In this document: positions 7,936 to 16,205 of the stretch, piece after piece
How the letters are laid out: every line of letters starts with the position of its first letter
Numbering within the stretch: position 1 is the first letter of the stretch
DNA from: Stephanodiscus triporus
Lineage: Eukaryota > Bacillariophyta > Thalassiosirophyceae > Thalassiosirales > Thalassiosiraceae
Length of the DNA: 22,332 nt
NCBI GenBank assembly: GCA_036939755.1
Contig: JALLAZ010000529.1
Coordinates: forward strand, 1-22,332
Direction of reading: 5' to 3'
Program-made: the position numbers and the translations under genes
The notes under the pieces: model-generated
What the model was told of the DNA's origin: nothing
The model's input: only the letters and a program-made list of their open reading frames with translations
Databases searched by the model: none

Positions 7936-8565
7936 TCAATCGGATCTACCGTCCTCCTCCTCCCCGTCATCGTGCGCGCAGGCCCTGTCTACGTTGACGA
8001 CATCGCCCTCCCCCCCCGGGCGGAAGAAGGCCGGCAACGATGCGACCCAGTCGTCGTAGTTATAGTCGCAGTCGTCGGGATGCTCGTCCATGGCTGGCCC
8101 GGGCGCCTCTGTCGTCGTCGCGACGACGGTCGTCGGACCTCTACCGCCCCCATTCGCATCGTCTTCCCCATCGTCTCCCTCCCTCTCCCCCTCCTCCTCC
8201 TTGACGTCGTCGTCGTTGTCGTCGAGCGGGATCTTGTCCGCATCGTCCCATCCGTCGCCCATGACCCTGCCGTCCTCGTCGTCATCTTTGTTGTTTCCGC
8301 GATCGCGATCTTTGTCATAGTCATCGTTCCCGAAATCCAGGCCCCCTTCATCGAGTTCCAATCCTCCCGTCGCGGTCGTCGCCGACGGCCGGGTGATGGC
8401 CACTGCCGCCCCGTCCGAGAAGAAGTCTTCGTCCTCGTCTTCGTGGTTGGTCTTCATCGTCATCGTCGTCCCATCCGCCTTCAGCCCCACGGAATCGTCA
8501 AGCTGTCTATTGATCCTGGCCACTGTCTCCTGGGCCTTGGCGGCGAGGGCGGACAGGTTCCACAT
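7936..8565 (-). CDS. Captured segment 2: acidic protein with golgin-like N-terminus, 209 aa
   Basis: This is an intact frame inside element unit 2, on the strand opposite to segment 1. From the Met at 8565 it begins MWNLSALAAKAQETVARINR and then QLDDSVG. This resembles the start of golgin/TMF-type coiled-coil proteins (a short amphipathic helix ending in L(D/N)(D/E)S(V/I)G). The frame is open further to a Met at 8622. The rest is very rich in Asp/Glu/Gly and has no coiled coil or domain. The stop at 7936 lies only about 30 bp from H2, so the protein probably ends artificially at the capture point. GC-rich GAC-type codon use contrasts with the AT-rich ends. The golgin resemblance is weak evidence; an unknown acidic protein is the alternative. 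Confidence 0.4.
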   Translation of the reverse strand: MWNLSALAAKAQETVARINRQLDDSVGLKADGTTMTMKTNHEDEDEDFFSDGAAVAITRPSATTATGGLELDEGGLDFGNDDYDKDRDRGNNKDDDEDGRVMGDGWDDADKIPLDDNDDDVKEEEGEREGDDGEDDANGGGRGPTTVVATTTEAPGPAMDEHPDDCDYNYDDWVASLPAFFRPGGEGDVVNVDRACAHDDGEEEDGRSD

Positions 8566-8622
8566 ATCGTCGAGTTCGCTTTTATATTCAGCTTTCGTCC
8601 CCCCCCCTCCTCGCTGATCCAA

Positions 8623-8872
8623 TGTCGCCTCGCGCAGGGCTCATCCGCTTTAGGGGGGTGCAGTGGAGGTGGGGGGAGACGCTTGGGTGCGTTGGGGGTG
8701 GTGTTTGGCGTTGGGGGAGGATGACAAAGATGGCGGCGGCAGCGTCGTTCGATCGATATTTTTTAATTTTTTTATTTTGCTGCTCCCCCAACCAGGCTGG
8801 TTGTTGGTGAGGGGGCGGCTAGACGCGTGCGCACGCCTTTTTCTATCCATGCGAATATGTCTACCTACGTAG
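8623..8872. other. Interior of unit 2 with no clear gene
   Basis: This is G-rich, then A/T-rich sequence between the acidic frame and R2. If segment 2 was captured with its upstream DNA, this would be its former 5' leader or promoter. Nothing else was recognised. Confidence 0.4.
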
Positions 8873-9059
8873 GAATTAATACTTATTCCTTAGGTAAAAA
8901 AAAATGCCTAAACCCCTAAATATTTTCTTGGAGTAAAAATTACCGCGAGGCCTACTAGCTTTAAGAGCGCTAGTACAATTGCATATTTGGGAAATAGGCA
9001 TTTTATTCTGCCTAATCTACCTGTAGGAACTCGTAAAAATGCCTAAACCCAGGTTATGT
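8873..9059 (+). repeat. Right-end repeat R, copy 2
   Basis: This 187-bp block ends TGCCTAAACCCAGGTTATGT. Its TGCCTAAACCC (9040-9050) is the exact reverse complement of GGGTTTAGGCA at 6194-6204. That makes it the better-preserved partner of the outer left end. Confidence 0.9.
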
Positions 9060-9303
9060 GAAAATTATTCACGTATGAGAGCAGCGTAATTTGTTATAAA
9101 ACCAGAAACAGACTTGTATTTACTCAAAATTAGCACATAATTTAAAAAAATTAGTACCATAAAGATTGCTCATGTTCAAATTTCTCTAAGTCTAAGATTA
9201 TCGTAGTAACATTATTAAGTGTGCAATCAAACTTCAAACTTATTAACAAATATGACAGCAGTTATTGTTACAATACACAATTTTGAGCAATATATCTTTT
9301 AAA
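9060..9303. other. AT-rich non-coding stretch 3' of the transposase
   Basis: No gene is seen. It is presumably the 3' end of the Harbinger-like element, since it follows the transposase stop codon on the minus strand. No terminal inverted repeat matching the far side (13049-13380) was found by eye. Confidence 0.4.
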
Positions 9304-10777
9304 TTAATATTGTACTTGAAACAAAGGGTTAGCCCTAAAAGAGAGTTGGGTGAGCACAGCAATAGCACCAAAAACTGATTGGTGTTCCGTTAATGCATGA
9401 CGGTATGTACCGCACAAAATAGCCCAATTCTTGAACCGCTCATTTACGGTCTCCTGGCGGCTTCGTACCCGCTGCTGTATTCCAGCAGTAGCAGGATTCG
9501 CCTCCACACCGCCAGGGCATTTCACGTAGTATGGGGCGGCGCCTTGGTACCCCCGATCCGTCTCGCACCTCTCCCCTGGCTGCAGCATATAAACCAAACC
9601 ATCCCAGAAGATAGCCATGTCATTCCATTTTCCGGGCGCGTATGGCCCACTCCACCAGCAAATGCTCCCAGTTTGGATGCAGAGCCCTACCTCGTACCGC
9701 AGCCCGCTTTTCTTAAATTTGTAGCTCCAGAAGGGCTTAGAATAGCCCTTCGCAATCCGAAAGTCAGTCCCATCGACCGACAACAAACAATCCTTCCCGA
9801 CATCACCAACCAGTCTGTTCTCAAACTTTATCTGCTGGGACAGTGAATGAAAGATGAGTTGCAGCGGTTTAACAAATAAAAAAACACAGCAACAATAAAC
9901 TTGCCACTTCTTCATTCAATTCGAAAAGTGAATGAATAAAAGGCCAAATATTCTTATATATTGTCTTGGGGTCTTTCCCCTCCAACAACGCAGAGAGAGT
10001 GGTATCATTGGGAGGGTAAGCTCGCATGAATGCGAGCGCCCACAAATAATGACGGAAATCGGGTTTAGGCGGGAGGCAGCCATGGTCAGCCATCATCCCC
10101 CACGCCTCGGCTGCAACTTCGGCGGAAACGCCGAAGAAAGCACGAAAGCGTAGGTCTTCCGGCGACCCCACGAGCAACTTCCCAAGCGTGTGGCCCGCCC
10201 GACCCATCACCTTCTGTCCGTAGACGTAGGCTTCATAGACGGTCACCTGTTTGCGGTTACAACAACGTAAAAAACAAAAAAACTGTGAAAGATTAAGACG
10301 CCTGAAGACACACGACAATGGGCCCCGACCTCGTTCGCCAACGCAGCTCCTGTCCACGACGGCGCGTCGGGCGACCGCCCCCTTGGCCTTTCGGCCGAGG
10401 GGACCGTCCGCCCGCGGGCATCTGACGGTGGAACGATTCGTTTGACCGTAGGGATGCCCCCTCGGCGGCGGGCCGGAGGACGACGACGTCAGGGGGATGG
10501 GCCCTGACCTCGTCGTTGTGGCCGACGCAGCTCCTGTCCACGACGGCGCGTCGGGCGACCGCCCCCTGGCCTTTCGGCCGAGGGGACCGTCCGCCCGCGG
10601 GCATCTGATGGCGGAACGATCGGTTCGACCGTCGGGGATGCCCCCTCGGCGGCGGTGCCGGAGGACGACGACGTCAGGGGGATGGGCCCTGACCTCGTCG
10701 TTGTGGGACGCAGCTCCTGTCTGCGACGGTGCGTCCGGCGACCGCCCCCTTGGCTTTTCAGCCGAGCAACTCACCAT
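9304..10777 (-). CDS. PIF/Harbinger-like DDE transposase, spliced
   Basis: This is a DDE_Tnp_4-type nuclease that would cut and join the transposon's ends. The proposed exons are an ATG at 10777-10775 directly before a GTGAGT donor (intron 10774-10247), exon 10246-9908, a short intron (9907-9835), and exon 9834-9304, giving about 290 aa. The middle exon carries an N-terminal helical region. The last exon holds the catalytic set: Asp in LLSVDGTDFRI, Asp in GKWNDMAIF, and Glu in RSRQETVNERFKNW. SYKFKKSGLRYEV and the final LFQVQY are features I associate with diatom copies, so the C-terminus looks complete. Acceptor TTTGTTTTTTACG...CAAACAG before 10246 is strong. Exon 1 is uncertain: the coding start could lie elsewhere, and about 290 aa is shorter than many Harbinger transposases. 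Confidence 0.85.
10318..10767. repeat. GC-rich 183-bp minisatellite, about 2.5 copies
   Basis: Copies begin near 10318, 10498 and 10681. The marker CCTTTCGGCC or its variant recurs at 10387, 10570 and 10754, giving periods of 183 and 184 bp. The last copy is truncated at 10767, next to the transposase donor site. The array lies wholly inside the proposed 5' intron and contrasts sharply in base composition with the transposase exons. It is also open as a reading frame from the same ATG, so an unspliced product with a long basic N-terminus is conceivable. Confidence 0.85.
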
Positions 10778-10935
10778 AACGCAGTGTGGCAGCAGCAGGG
10801 ATAGGGATGACAGCGGCGGCTGGTGGAGGTGGAGTGGTGGCGGCTGATAGCAGCCGGTGCCTGACGTGTGTGTGATGTGTGATGTGTTTGCTCCTTGTTT
10901 TAATGGGTTTCCCCGGCAGTCTGCAACAGCAATTT

Positions 10936-11044
10936 ACAGCCATCTGACTTGGTGAGAAGATTACAGACAGCCATCCCCAAAAATGTTGGTAATATTATGA
11001 TGAATGATGACAGCCATCTCGCTAGGTGAGAAGACAGCCATCCC
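10936..11044. repeat. Duplicated ACAGCCATC block in the divergent control region
   Basis: ACAGCCATC occurs at 10936, 10967, 11010 and 11034. Each pair brackets a GGTGAGAAGA segment, so a ~40-bp block is duplicated (10936-10977 and 11010-11044). These may be transposase or Myb-protein binding sites; function is inferred from position. Confidence 0.6.
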
Positions 11045-11046
11045 AA

Positions 11047-11054
11047 TGACGTCA
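11047..11054. promoter_or_regulatory. TGACGTCA palindrome (CRE/bZIP-type site)
   Basis: A perfect CRE octamer lies between the two divergent transposon genes. TGACGT-type sites are bound by bZIP factors, and diatom CO2/cAMP-responsive promoters use them. Relevance here is inference. Confidence 0.5.
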
Positions 11055-11075
11055 GCTGATGAACTTACAAAGAGC

Positions 11076-11204
11076 AAAAGCATAAAAGCAGAATAGAAGC
11101 ATAAAAGCGGAATAAAAGCATAAACATCCACGTAGGAATAGTACTAGAGAAGCACAGAATAATAAAGTTGACATAAAAGCATAAACTTAAAGTAAAAGCA
11201 TAAA
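11076..11204. repeat. Five iterated AAAAGCATAAA motifs
   Basis: The 11-mer AAAAGCATAAA, or AGAAGCATAAA in one case, occurs at 11076, 11095, 11114, 11175 and 11194. The first three are exactly 19 bp apart, and the last two are also 19 bp apart. They lie 230-360 bp upstream of the Myb-like start codon. A regulatory or transposase-binding role is inference. Confidence 0.7.
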
Positions 11205-11431
11205 CTTGGAGTACTCCTAAAAGTTTCAACTTCAACTGAGAAAAGAAGCTGTGATAATACGTGTGTCGCTTGATGGAAATAGAAAGGGCGGGAATGAAAA
11301 CTTTTAGTACTCTCCCTCTTTGAATCGTGTTAAATCCCCACGTTACTGTGGGAAAAGAAAAGTCTCGTGATGGAGGACGTTTTTCTTTTTTTCCTCTCTT
11401 CTGGCAATGTACACAAAATAATCATAACACC

Positions 11432-13048
11432 ATGCCTGCCAACAAACGCACTAACGGCAACTGGACCAGAAAGCAAAACAGAAGGCTTGGCGACCTAATT
11501 CGTGCAAACGTCATCGACCACAAAGAGAGAAGACCAGCGGAGCTTTTTAGGATCACTCAACAGCACTTTCCTGATTACATTTCTCCAGGGCCCGATGGTA
11601 GGAAAGCTGCCATTCAGCGTATGCGAAACAAGCTTATCAATTACGAAGTAGACCTGGAAAACGAACGTAGTGGTCGTGAGTTTGGAGTGGAACATGTGTG
11701 TCTTTATTTTTTGATAAACGCGAAACTCAATGCGCACCTTCTGTTCTCACAAAAAGTTGGCGACGAAGAAAACAACATGCCTGCTGGTGTAACCGCCCCC
11801 CCGCCCGCCGCGCCCTCCCCTGCCCCCCCAATGGCCCTCCCGACAGCCCCTGCAACTGTCCACGTGGAGCCTCCTGCGCCAGCTGACGATGACGCAGCTG
11901 ACCTTCAAGAGTTGATGGGATTGGTGTCTCTTGGAGAAGATGGTCAGACTGCTGGTGCAATCGACTTGGAGGAGCGCTATCCAAGAATTCCCACCGAAAC
12001 AGGGTGGTGCAAGGATGGGCGGAAGCGCCTCATCATCGACTTCCGAGTCCCAAGCCAGCATATGAGCAACTTTAAGGTGACGATGCCAACTGACACCTCC
12101 TTCCTGCTCCAAAGTCGTCTTCCCAGCTACTTCCTCGACGCCACCGCCCGTGCATTTACGGAGTTCGATGAAGCAGACCCCGACACGTATGTTTTCATCG
12201 CAGGAATCCGCTCCACCGTCGACAACATCGCGGACATCTACGGGTCCGACTTTGACAACATGTGGTCGATGGGGAATCTCTACGAACTCCCATTCAAGTG
12301 CAACCCCAACCCATGGCAGGGGATCATTTGGCACACTGGTTGCGAGAGGCTACTTCACACGAGGCAGCGCAGCTCGACGGTTGCTGCGGATGCGGTCCAC
12401 CAGCAAATGCCAATCCTGCGCCTGATATTCACGTCGCAGGAGATGCAGCGCTCGGCTGCGATCGTTTCGGCCGACACCATCATCAACCACTCTCCTGTGC
12501 GTAACATGATGGGCGCGGGCGCCCCACCACCACGACCTCCAAGCAGCAGCCATGTTTCTCGCGGTGGTGGCGGCGGCGGTGGTGGATACGGCGGCGGTGG
12601 ATACGGCGGTGGCGGTTATGGCGGGGGCGGTTATGGCGGCGGCGGTTACTACGGCGGTTACGGCAGCGGCGGTTATGGAGGTGGCAGCGGTGGCGGTGGC
12701 GGTGGGGGTGGCGGTAGCAGCCCCGGTGGTGGTGGTGGTGGCGGCGACTGGTACAACAGTGCGGCAGCGAGTGCGGCAGCAAGTGCTGCAGCGGGCTCTT
12801 CTTCTCCTCCGCAGAACCAGCAGAAGAAGAGAACCTTTAAAGGCCAACGAAAGTCACCGGTACCGCTGGGCGAGGATGGTGCTTACGCTTTGCAGCATCA
12901 GCAGCAACATGTTCCATCTGGGCTTTATGCGGAGCAGGTTCGCCGAAATTCGCGCGAGAAAGAGAGGGTAAACAGAGCGGCGGATACGACGATGGACGAA
13001 ACGGGACTTGTGGCTTATTCGGACCCCGATACGGACGATGAACTATGA
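11432..13048 (+). CDS. Myb/SANT-like transposon accessory protein with Gly-Tyr-rich region
   Basis: This is the probable DNA-binding partner of the divergent transposase. With the ATG at 11432 (context AACACCATGC) it is 538 aa unspliced. Residues 11-72 (NWTRKQNRRLGDLIRANVID ... MRNKLINYEVD) look like a Myb/SANT-type trihelix. A putative 81-bp intron (11676-11756, GTGAGT...AAAAAG) keeps the frame; its removal gives 511 aa. A Pro/Ala linker follows. Then comes a conserved-looking domain (RLIIDFRVPSQHMSNFKV ... IIWHTGCERLL) that I do not recognise beyond a sense that diatom transposon proteins carry it. A run of GGGGY units (about 12560-12750), an Ala/Ser run, a Gln/His stretch and an acidic C-terminus complete it. 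An in-frame ATG at 11327 is possible but adds no conserved sequence. Confidence 0.75.
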   Translation: MPANKRTNGNWTRKQNRRLGDLIRANVIDHKERRPAELFRITQQHFPDYISPGPDGRKAAIQRMRNKLINYEVDLENERSGREFGVEHVCLYFLINAKLNAHLLFSQKVGDEENNMPAGVTAPPPAAPSPAPPMALPTAPATVHVEPPAPADDDAADLQELMGLVSLGEDGQTAGAIDLEERYPRIPTETGWCKDGRKRLIIDFRVPSQHMSNFKVTMPTDTSFLLQSRLPSYFLDATARAFTEFDEADPDTYVFIAGIRSTVDNIADIYGSDFDNMWSMGNLYELPFKCNPNPWQGIIWHTGCERLLHTRQRSSTVAADAVHQQMPILRLIFTSQEMQRSAAIVSADTIINHSPVRNMMGAGAPPPRPPSSSHVSRGGGGGGGGYGGGGYGGGGYGGGGYGGGGYYGGYGSGGYGGGSGGGGGGGGGSSPGGGGGGGDWYNSAAASAAASAAAGSSSPPQNQQKKRTFKGQRKSPVPLGEDGAYALQHQQQHVPSGLYAEQVRRNSREKERVNRAADTTMDETGLVAYSDPDTDDEL

Positions 13049-13380
13049 AGATGGGGCGATGGGGCAGAGGGCGGGGGTGAAGGTGGTGAAAGGGACGGGG
13101 GTTCATAATGAATGGGCATAGCCTGCTTCGATTACATAAAAAGTACGTTGTTACATCTTTTAGACTCTAGTGTTACACAATCTTACAATTCCGGTAGTCT
13201 CTCACAAATTGCCGCAACCTTTCACGGTCTGTCCGGTTTGATGTTTTGCTCCCGCCTAAACACTCAATGTCACGTTTTAGGTTTACCAGTCTTAAACCGT
13301 GTCTGGTGAGTCTCATGTGAAAGATCGCTACGCGCAACTGGGCAATTGTAAACTTTTTCCTCTGGAGACCTCTCACGCAA
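13049..13380. other. Gap between transposon and WRKY19-like gene
   Basis: No confident gene is seen. The right border of the Harbinger-like element should lie here. The stretch includes GTTTTAGGTTT (about 13273-13283), but no match to the left flank was found by eye. Confidence 0.35.
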
Positions 13381-14478
13381 ATGAATGGGGCTGTCAGTTT
13401 AACTTGCTTAGAAGAGGACTCGTACTGCTCCGTTGCCGGCGTCGAGGTAGCCGCGGCGGAACAACACGGCGACGTTACCGCTCTCCGCGGTGGCGACCTC
13501 GCCGCTGCCTCCTCTTGTTCATCCAAACCACAGGTGGGTCATCCCCGTAAGAAGAAGCGCATTTGCAAATTCCCCAGATGCTCGAGAACCGTCAAGGCTC
13601 AAGGCCACTGCCAAAAGCACGGCGCAAAAATCAAGCGATGCAAGGCGCTCGGCTGCACCAGCCAAGCGCAGGGCTCTCACGAGGGGTACTGCAAGCGCCA
13701 CTGGCGTGAACTTCTCGCTCCGATGGATCATCGCAAGAAGCCACAGAAGGAGGAAAAGGGAGATCAGATGGCGTGCGAGCCCGTTGGCTCGAGTGTGTAC
13801 GATTATATTTTGCCGGCGTCGTTTGCGTGGAAATCAGAAGTGGGTGGCGGAGTTAAGTCCCCCCAAAAGGAGCATGCGTTGGAGGGGAGAGGTGTGACAG
13901 ATCGGGAGGATAAGCAGATGGAACTCATTCCCATACTGAAGCACCTCGTTGAAAATCAGTCACTCGACCCTGGATGGCACCGCACGAACGAACGCCTCGC
14001 TCGTGGCATCCGCCCATCAAAATCATTGTCAACTCAGCTCGAATCGTGGGAAAAGCAGCTCGCTGTATTGGAAATGGCCCTTATCGCAGGAACGGATACG
14101 TCGAGATGTCTAACTCAGCACATGACGTCAAAAGTCCTCGCTCATGCCTGGGGAAGGGAGAAGGGATTTCACAAAATCATGATTGAGAAGCATTGCTCAC
14201 GCAGGGGGGAGTTGGAGCGTAAGAAACGAGTGGATGCCGGCGTGCCCACGATTCCGGAGAAGAGGGTCGCGTATAAAACAAATCGCGATGCGACAAAGGC
14301 AGCAAAGAAGAGAAAGTTAGAGGAACTATCGCATGAGCAACTTGCGCATGGGATAACGGACAGTTACGGAGTTGCAGCGTTGCCTGTCCCCGGTGGCGAA
14401 GTACCCATGTCAGTGGTGATATGTGATGGTCATAATACAAGTGACACGTCGTATTCACACGCTCCTTGTCTCAGATGA
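13381..14478 (+). CDS. WRKY19-like zinc-knuckle protein, 365 aa
   Basis: Residues 56-108 carry a basic KKKR followed by two C-x4-C...GxC-x2-H units (CKFPRCSRTVKAQGHCQKH and CKALGCTSQAQ...YCKRHW). This repeated Cys/His knuckle is widespread in stramenopile proteins often annotated as WRKY19-like. It is presumed to bind zinc and possibly nucleic acid. The rest (110-365) is Lys/Glu-rich. It has a segment around 215-265 with predicted helices (LESWEKQLAVLEMALIAGTD), a pattern I associate with diatom members of this family. The first 50 residues are low-confidence and the true start may differ. It is a single exon. Function is not established; a transcription-factor role is inference. Confidence 0.8.
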   Translation: MNGAVSLTCLEEDSYCSVAGVEVAAAEQHGDVTALRGGDLAAASSCSSKPQVGHPRKKKRICKFPRCSRTVKAQGHCQKHGAKIKRCKALGCTSQAQGSHEGYCKRHWRELLAPMDHRKKPQKEEKGDQMACEPVGSSVYDYILPASFAWKSEVGGGVKSPQKEHALEGRGVTDREDKQMELIPILKHLVENQSLDPGWHRTNERLARGIRPSKSLSTQLESWEKQLAVLEMALIAGTDTSRCLTQHMTSKVLAHAWGREKGFHKIMIEKHCSRRGELERKKRVDAGVPTIPEKRVAYKTNRDATKAAKKRKLEELSHEQLAHGITDSYGVAALPVPGGEVPMSVVICDGHNTSDTSYSHAPCLR

Positions 14479-14590
14479 CAGCCTGCTATCGACGCCATGG
14501 GGAAACGGTGACTAAATTGTAGCGTGGTAAAAATACTTAACATTCAGCCGTACTTGTTTATGGCACTAGTAGAATTCAAAAAATGCAGTT

Positions 14591-15887
14591 CTACCTAACT
14601 TGCCCTTCACTCTCTTCATTTGTTTTCAGAACATCAAGCTCACGCAGTTGAATCACCGCAAGCGGACCCCCGAACAAACCTTTTACGCCCCAGACAAAGG
14701 AAGATCTTCGGCGGGGCGGGGCAAGAGCCGTACTGTTGACTACAGCAGATCCGAGACCAGCAACAATCAATGTCAACGCTATTATCTTGAACAAGGTTAA
14801 ATCATTCGATGCCAATCCGATCATGTCCAATGCTTTTGGCGTGGAATTTCCAAAAGAGCAACTGACAATGACAGCCGCAAAAATACTGTACAGGCGAAGT
14901 TGACCTTCCACTGCCAATACCTCAAAAGGATCTTTCTTCAATGCCCCCATTCGTGCTTTACGTGCCCACGCTTGGGCCTCCCCTGCCTTCCTCCCAGCAT
15001 CATCCAGCTTTTCGGGCGTCCATAGAGGCGTTTGTCTCGGACCTTTATTGGTGTTGTCTATTTCAAAAAAACGTCGTTTAAAGGAAGGATTTATTGAAGC
15101 TGACGCTATACCGCCCATAACATGAAAGTCACTCACCTGCATACGGCATGACATAATCTTCTTCTACCAAACGTTTCCTCAAACTCTTCCCCTCCCTCAC
15201 TTTCCTAGCCGCTTCTTCCAAGGCCTTACCCATAGCGTCGTCGTCCAGAGCTTGCGACATCTTTAGGCCAGAATATCTCGCCTCGTCCGTCTCGCCCGTT
15301 CGATCAATCACTAATTTCGGCGAGCTGTTCTTCCTCGTGACTCGCTTTGGAGTAGCTGGCTCGGGTAGGTCCATCAGTTGATACATCGCCCTTCTCCCCC
15401 CATTTTCCATTATGGGGGTCACGAGGTGCGCAAAGCCATATTTGATCAATTCATCATAGTCGAAGATCTCGGGCGCATCCTCCTGTATTCTTTGCTTGTT
15501 TGGGGCGCCGGAAATGTACTCGAGGACGATATTTCCACGAGTACCACCGATCACCTTGCCGACTTCCCTGTGTCACGTTTATGACGTTTGGATGTCATGA
15601 AATAATAATAAGCGCGGCACTATCGAGAGACAGATCGCGCGATGCACTGAAGGAAGAAAAACTCACGACTTTGCTGAATCATCTGCATTCACTTCTTCCC
15701 GTTTCTTCAAATAATCAGATAGTTCTGCCTTCAGTTCGTCAGCACTCGACGCACGCAAAGAAGTGACGAAGGACGAAGGGGAGACACCACGCCATCGTCG
15801 AGACGTCAACGTGCGACGAAAAACCGGCTGAAAAGTCAATGCACTCCGAAGCAAAGCCAACGCGAAGCAATGCTGAAGCCTCCGCAT
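14591..15887 (-). CDS. Plastid-targeted membrane protein, three exons, 372 aa
   Basis: The exons are 15887-15667, 15567-15137 and 15057-14591. Introns are 99 bp (GTGAGT...CACAG, phase 2) and 79 bp (GTGAGT...AATAG, phase 1), and all junctions keep one frame. Residues 1-18 form a signal peptide that ends SALT before F19-Q-P, an ASAFAP-like motif, followed by an Arg/Ser-rich transit-type stretch. This is the bipartite signal for secondary plastids. Conserved-looking parts are ELKAELSDYLKKREEVNADD, then VGKVIGGTRGNIVLEYISGA. Two membrane helices follow (about 271-288 and 304-325). Last comes FVWGVKGLFGGPLAVIQLR near the C-terminus, a pattern I associate with plant and algal plastid proteins. The function is not recognised. 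The gene is divergent from the Lifeguard-like gene. Confidence 0.85.
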
Positions 15888-16205
15888 AATACCGTAATAA
15901 TTATCGGAGTAAGTTTAGGTGAGAGGGAGTTATCAACTCTTCACGAACACCGCGTAACGGGGTATCGTATCGTACCATGGATATCGTACTATCACTCGTA
16001 CTAGGTATGTACTACTCTACTCAGTTGTTAGAGTCAGTAGCCTTTTAAGTGGTTTGATTCCTATGTATGACTGGTTGAGTGATGTGTACGATAGTTCAAC
16101 TTTACACCCACGAAAAAAAGAAAAACCTCCGTCCTCTCGCTCCCGCTCTCTCTTCTCTCGCCGCCGCTTTTCCTGGTGCTGCTGCCCAATCCCGCAGCAA
16201 TTATA
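15888..16205. promoter_or_regulatory. Bidirectional promoter region with CGTAC motif cluster
   Basis: This 318-bp gap separates divergent host genes. CGTAC-type octamers occur at 15969 (ATCGTACC), 15983 (ATCGTACT) and 15995 (CTCGTACT), plus TATGTACT at 16007. A polypyrimidine region (16128-16165) lies just before the + gene. Promoter function is inferred from gene orientation. Confidence 0.45.

Larger units (their letters stand above)
6187..9059. mobile_element. Composite of two tandem units of an unrecognised terminal-inverted-repeat element
   Basis: The order is H1 (6187-6338), interior 1, R1 (7569-7756), H2 (7762-7906), interior 2, R2 (8873-9059). H copies resemble each other, R copies are near-identical, and the interiors are unrelated. 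The outermost ends carry a perfect 11-bp inverted repeat: GGGTTTAGGCA at 6194-6204 and its complement at 9040-9050. The inner copies at the R1/H2 junction are diverged (7737-7747; 7770-7784). Five bases separate R1 from H2. ACGTATG occurs just outside both outer ends and may be a target duplication, though it is not directly abutting. No transposase lies inside, so the element would be non-autonomous. The class is unknown. Confidence 0.65.
9304..13048. mobile_element. Two-gene PIF/Harbinger-like transposon (ends not located)
   Basis: A DDE_Tnp_4 transposase (-) and a Myb/SANT-like protein (+) are divergently arranged around a shared control region (about 10780-11430). This is the usual two-gene composition of PIF/Harbinger elements. 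Both frames look intact and the catalytic residues are present, so the element may be recent. Terminal inverted repeats and a 3-bp target duplication could not be found by eye, so the borders given are only gene borders. Confidence 0.65.

Noticed and set aside
7927..8724. 265-codon plus-strand frame rich in Val and Ile
   Set aside because: It is the complement of GAC-rich acidic coding sequence; Val/Ile runs arise from GTC/ATC on the other strand.
6187..9059. Helitron
   Set aside because: Both ends carry an inverted repeat. The TC start and CTRR end with a 3' hairpin were not seen; the hairpin is at the left end.
9060..9120. Terminal inverted repeat of the Harbinger-like element adjacent to R2
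   Set aside because: Only a weak partial match to 13198-13215 was seen, too short and imperfect to call.
11747..12847. Long minus-strand frames opposite the Myb-like gene
   Set aside because: They mirror Gly- and Pro-rich codons of the plus-strand gene and have no domain.
13173..13526. 117-codon minus-strand frame, faintly SAP-like, overlapping the start of the WRKY19-like gene
   Set aside because: It overlaps a better-supported gene on the other strand, and the resemblance is weak. It could be decayed coding sequence but cannot be supported.
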